NCBI GenBank assembly: GCA_041685935.1
Contig: JAWLES010000018.1
Location: 1-24,544, forward strand
Direction: 5' to 3'
DNA: 24,544 nt
Origin: JAIPEK01 sp041685935
GTDB taxonomy: Bacteria; Desulfobacterota; Desulfobacteria; Desulfobacterales; Desulfobacteraceae
A model generated the notes under the pieces. That model was not told the DNA's origin, made no database searches, and was given only the letters and a program-made list of their open reading frames with translations. Positions 21,977-24,544 of this stretch are shown piece after piece. Position 1 is the first letter of the stretch. Each line of letters begins with the position of its first letter. The position numbers and the translations under genes are program-made.

Positions 21977-24544
21977 ATGTTCAGACAGCTAAAACAGTTT
22001 ATTCACGAACGGAACTCCGCGGTTTCCATACCGGGAACCGGAGGGGAGAAGACCGCCTATACTGCGGCGGGTCTGTATTACCTGTCAGACCGCCCTTTTG
22101 TGATAATTCTGCCGGACCAGGGTGAGGCGTTGAAGTTTGCGGACCGTTTCAGGTTTTTTCTGCCTGAAAAACATGATGAGGTGATTTTTTTCCCTTCCTA
22201 CAATATTCTGCCTTTCAAATCCCTGTCATACCACGGGAAAACCGCTGCCAGCAGAGTAAGCGCGCTTTACAGGCTCATTAGCCCGGGGTCTGGGAACCTG
22301 GTTGTGATAACAAGCATTGACACGCTGCTGCAGAAAGTGATTCCCAAAGAGAAGCTTTCCGGTTTTGCCGAGCCTGTGGAAGCGGGTGAGGAGATTGACA
22401 GGGCGGGCCTGATTTCAAAGCTTGACGAGTACGGTTACACCCGCACCTCCCTTGTGGAGGATGTGGGGGAGTATGCAGTAAGAGGCGGGATCATTGATTA
22501 TTTTACTCCCCTGGATGACAACCCTGTAAGGGTGGAGCTGTTCGGAGACATGGCCGAGTCGTTGCGAACCTTTTCCCCGGTTTCCCAGCGGGGGATCGGT
22601 GAAATCAGGGAGAGCACCATCATACCTGCCGGCGAAGCGGTGATCGAACAGAAATACATTGCCCATATTCTCGGGAGACTGCGCCAGGAAGGGAAAAGAG
22701 CCGGGATCGACAGTGCCGTCGTACGCGAGCATGTGGAAGAGATAAGGGAAAAGGGGAGGTTTGCCGGGATCGACAGTATGCTTTCCATTGTATACCCGGA
22801 GCTGGACACCCTGTTTGACTATTTTCCGGAGGATGCGCTTTTCATGGTGGATTCTCCTGAACTTCAGCGCGAAAAGGCGGAAGAATTCGAAGAACAGGCC
22901 CTGAAAAATTTTGAAAACGTTAAATCGAAAAGCCGGCTCTGTGTAAATCCGGACACCATTTATACACCGTATGACACGGTTCTGGAAAAGCTGGGCGAGC
23001 AAAAGCCCGTGTATTTCAGAACACTCGGCCTTTCAGGGCATTCGGAACCTGCTGCAGTTTATGATACCGGCACGGTGTTTGCCGACAATACCGAACTTGT
23101 GGCGGAACTTAGAACGGCCGACCGATCGGAAAACCTTTTAAAGCCTCTTGCGGACTGGGTGGTTAAGAAAAGGGATTCAGGCTTCTGCGTTAATCTCGTG
23201 ACGGGCGGCAGGGGTGGAAAGGAAAGAATTGCCAGGCTTCTGGGGCCATACGGCCTGGAACCTGCGGAGCCGAAGGCGCAGGGTTTTTTCACCCGCTCTA
23301 AAGCAGGTGTGTTTTCCATGACCGGTCCCCTGGATTCAGGCTTTCTGGATAAGGAAAACCGCCTTGCCTTTGTTACGGAAACCGAAATTTTCGGGCCTAA
23401 GCGGACCAGGCCGAGAAACAGGTCGAAACGGGATGTCAAATCCGAGTTCATCGCACCTGAAGAACTGAAAACCGGGGATATCGTTGTTCATATGGAACAC
23501 GGCATCGGAAGGTACGAGGGGCTTACCACCATCAGCGTGGACAACATCAGGCAGGATTTCGTGCTGATCACCTACCAGGATGATGACAGGCTCTATCTTC
23601 CTGTGGATCGCATGGAGGTGATTGAAAAGTATGTTGGGGTGGAAGGGTATACACCGATACTTGACAAGATCGGCGGGAAAACATGGGAAAAGTCCAAGGC
23701 AAAGGCCCGGCAGGAGGTGGAAAAACTGGCCGGAGACCTGTTGAACCTGTATGCCGAAAGAAAGGTCCAGGATGGCTTCTCCTTCAGCAGGCCGGACAGT
23801 TTTTTCAATGATTTTGAAAGCTCTTTTCCATACGAGGAAACTCCGGATCAGCAGCAGGCGATTGATGATGTGCTCCTTGATATGGAGCGCAGTGTCCCCA
23901 TGGACCGCCTGGTGTGCGGTGATGTGGGGTATGGAAAGACTGAAGTGGCACTGAGGGCCGCGTTCAAGGCGGTGAATGACGGGAAACAGGTTGCGGTGGT
24001 AGTGCCCACCACTCTTCTGGCTGAACAGCATCTGAAAACTTTCACGGAACGATTTGAAGGGTACCCGGTTACAGTGGCCGGCCTGTCCAGGTTCAAGAGC
24101 AGAAAAGAACAGAACGATATTCTCAGGCGTCTCGAATCCGGAACCCTGGATGTGGTTATCGGCACGCACCGGTTGTTGCAGAAGGACGTAGCGTTCCATT
24201 CCCTGGGGCTTCTTGTAATAGACGAGGAACAGAGATTCGGGGTCAAGCACAAGGAGCGGATAAAGCAGAAGCGGAGCACGGTGGATGTTCTTGCGCTTAC
24301 AGCCACTCCGATTCCCAGGACTCTTCATCTTTCGCTTACGGGATTGCGGGACATAAGCGTCATAAATACTCCGCCCGAGGACCGGCAGCCCATAGTTTCC
24401 TACATCTGTGAAAATGATGACACAATCATTGCTGATGCTGTTAGAAAAGAGCTGGAGAGGGGAGGGCAGGTCTTCTTTGTCCATAACAACATCAAGAGCA
24501 TTTTCAAAAAGTCGGAAAAACTGAAAGAGCTGGTTCCTGAAGCC
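21977..24544 (+). CDS. mfd: Transcription-repair coupling factor Mfd, 3' end outside window
   Basis: ATP-dependent translocase that removes RNA polymerase stalled at DNA lesions and recruits UvrA. I translated 856 codons from the ATG at 21977 to the window edge without a stop; full Mfd is about 1150 residues. The N-terminal UvrB-like part includes VIFFPSYNILPFKSLSYH and a GEYAVRGGIIDYFTP segment. The RNA-polymerase-interacting CarD-like domain begins near residue 493 (GDIVVHMEHGIGRYEGL). The RecG-like motor follows, with Walker A CGDVGYGKTEVA (G648-T655), TTLLAEQH, IGTHRLLQKDV, the Walker B DEEQRFG (from D749) and LTATPIPRTL. The second RecA lobe, TRG and the C-terminal domain lie beyond the edge. 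The ATG is 4 bp after the malic enzyme stop, with AGGA only 2 bases ahead, so re-initiation or coupling is likely. Confidence 0.95.
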   Translation, partial: MFRQLKQFIHERNSAVSIPGTGGEKTAYTAAGLYYLSDRPFVIILPDQGEALKFADRFRFFLPEKHDEVIFFPSYNILPFKSLSYHGKTAASRVSALYRLISPGSGNLVVITSIDTLLQKVIPKEKLSGFAEPVEAGEEIDRAGLISKLDEYGYTRTSLVEDVGEYAVRGGIIDYFTPLDDNPVRVELFGDMAESLRTFSPVSQRGIGEIRESTIIPAGEAVIEQKYIAHILGRLRQEGKRAGIDSAVVREHVEEIREKGRFAGIDSMLSIVYPELDTLFDYFPEDALFMVDSPELQREKAEEFEEQALKNFENVKSKSRLCVNPDTIYTPYDTVLEKLGEQKPVYFRTLGLSGHSEPAAVYDTGTVFADNTELVAELRTADRSENLLKPLADWVVKKRDSGFCVNLVTGGRGGKERIARLLGPYGLEPAEPKAQGFFTRSKAGVFSMTGPLDSGFLDKENRLAFVTETEIFGPKRTRPRNRSKRDVKSEFIAPEELKTGDIVVHMEHGIGRYEGLTTISVDNIRQDFVLITYQDDDRLYLPVDRMEVIEKYVGVEGYTPILDKIGGKTWEKSKAKARQEVEKLAGDLLNLYAERKVQDGFSFSRPDSFFNDFESSFPYEETPDQQQAIDDVLLDMERSVPMDRLVCGDVGYGKTEVALRAAFKAVNDGKQVAVVVPTTLLAEQHLKTFTERFEGYPVTVAGLSRFKSRKEQNDILRRLESGTLDVVIGTHRLLQKDVAFHSLGLLVIDEEQRFGVKHKERIKQKRSTVDVLALTATPIPRTLHLSLTGLRDISVINTPPEDRQPIVSYICENDDTIIADAVRKELERGGQVFFVHNNIKSIFKKSEKLKELVPEA

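Noticed and set aside
23336..24484. 382-codon open frame on the minus strand
   Set aside because: It lies fully antisense to mfd, whose motor motifs are clear. The predicted protein has no recognisable domain and the composition expected of a shadow frame.
1..24544. Mobile element, prophage, CRISPR array or tRNA-linked island
   Set aside because: No transposase, integrase, direct-repeat array, tRNA or terminal repeat was seen, and codon and base use look even across the window.

Overview
The window reads as ordinary chromosome from an anaerobic, Gram-negative, deltaproteobacterium-type organism (Desulfobacterota, probably near Desulfobacteraceae; inferred from recollection of family distribution, not from a search). 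Supporting signs are a heptose kinase for LPS core, an SH3/coiled-coil/anchor envelope protein, a stand-alone FrhB-type iron-sulfur protein, a ThrH-type homoserine phosphotransferase next to homoserine dehydrogenase, and moderate GC. Genes are tightly packed. I see no transposase, phage gene, CRISPR array, tRNA or rRNA.

Layout. 1-2852 (minus): homoserine dehydrogenase, thrH and a heptose-7-phosphate kinase, with 3-bp gaps. 3013-5065 (plus): purM and tsaD. 5084-6082 (minus): a NagZ-like GH3 enzyme. 6160-8360 (plus): a DMT/EamA permease and ornithine aminotransferase. 8350-10719 (minus): a class II aldolase, a 481-residue protein with a degenerate diadenylate-cyclase-like (DisA_N) C-terminus, and an 88-residue His-rich protein, all with overlapping ends. 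10852-11595 (plus): SH3/coiled-coil envelope protein. 11609-14112 (minus): FrhB-type Fe-S protein followed by an atypical aspartate kinase. 14435-16117 (plus): long-chain acyl-CoA ligase. 16226-16537 (minus): small exported protein. 16651-19290 (plus): aconitase. 19274-20128 (minus): D-amino-acid transaminase. 20239-24544 (plus): malic enzyme and the first 856 codons of mfd.

How the genes fit together. Aspartate kinase, homoserine dehydrogenase and ThrH supply three steps of the aspartate-to-threonine route; aspartate-semialdehyde dehydrogenase and threonine synthase are not in view. Aconitase and malic enzyme belong to central carbon metabolism, and the acyl-CoA ligase activates fatty acids. 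NagZ, D-amino-acid transaminase, the SH3 protein and the heptose kinase concern the cell envelope.

Most of the window is housekeeping. The best candidates for something undescribed are the aldolase / DAC-like / His-rich cassette at 8350-10719 and the pairing of an Fe-S flavoprotein-type gene with an aspartate kinase whose normally invariant KFGGTS motif reads KIGGGC.
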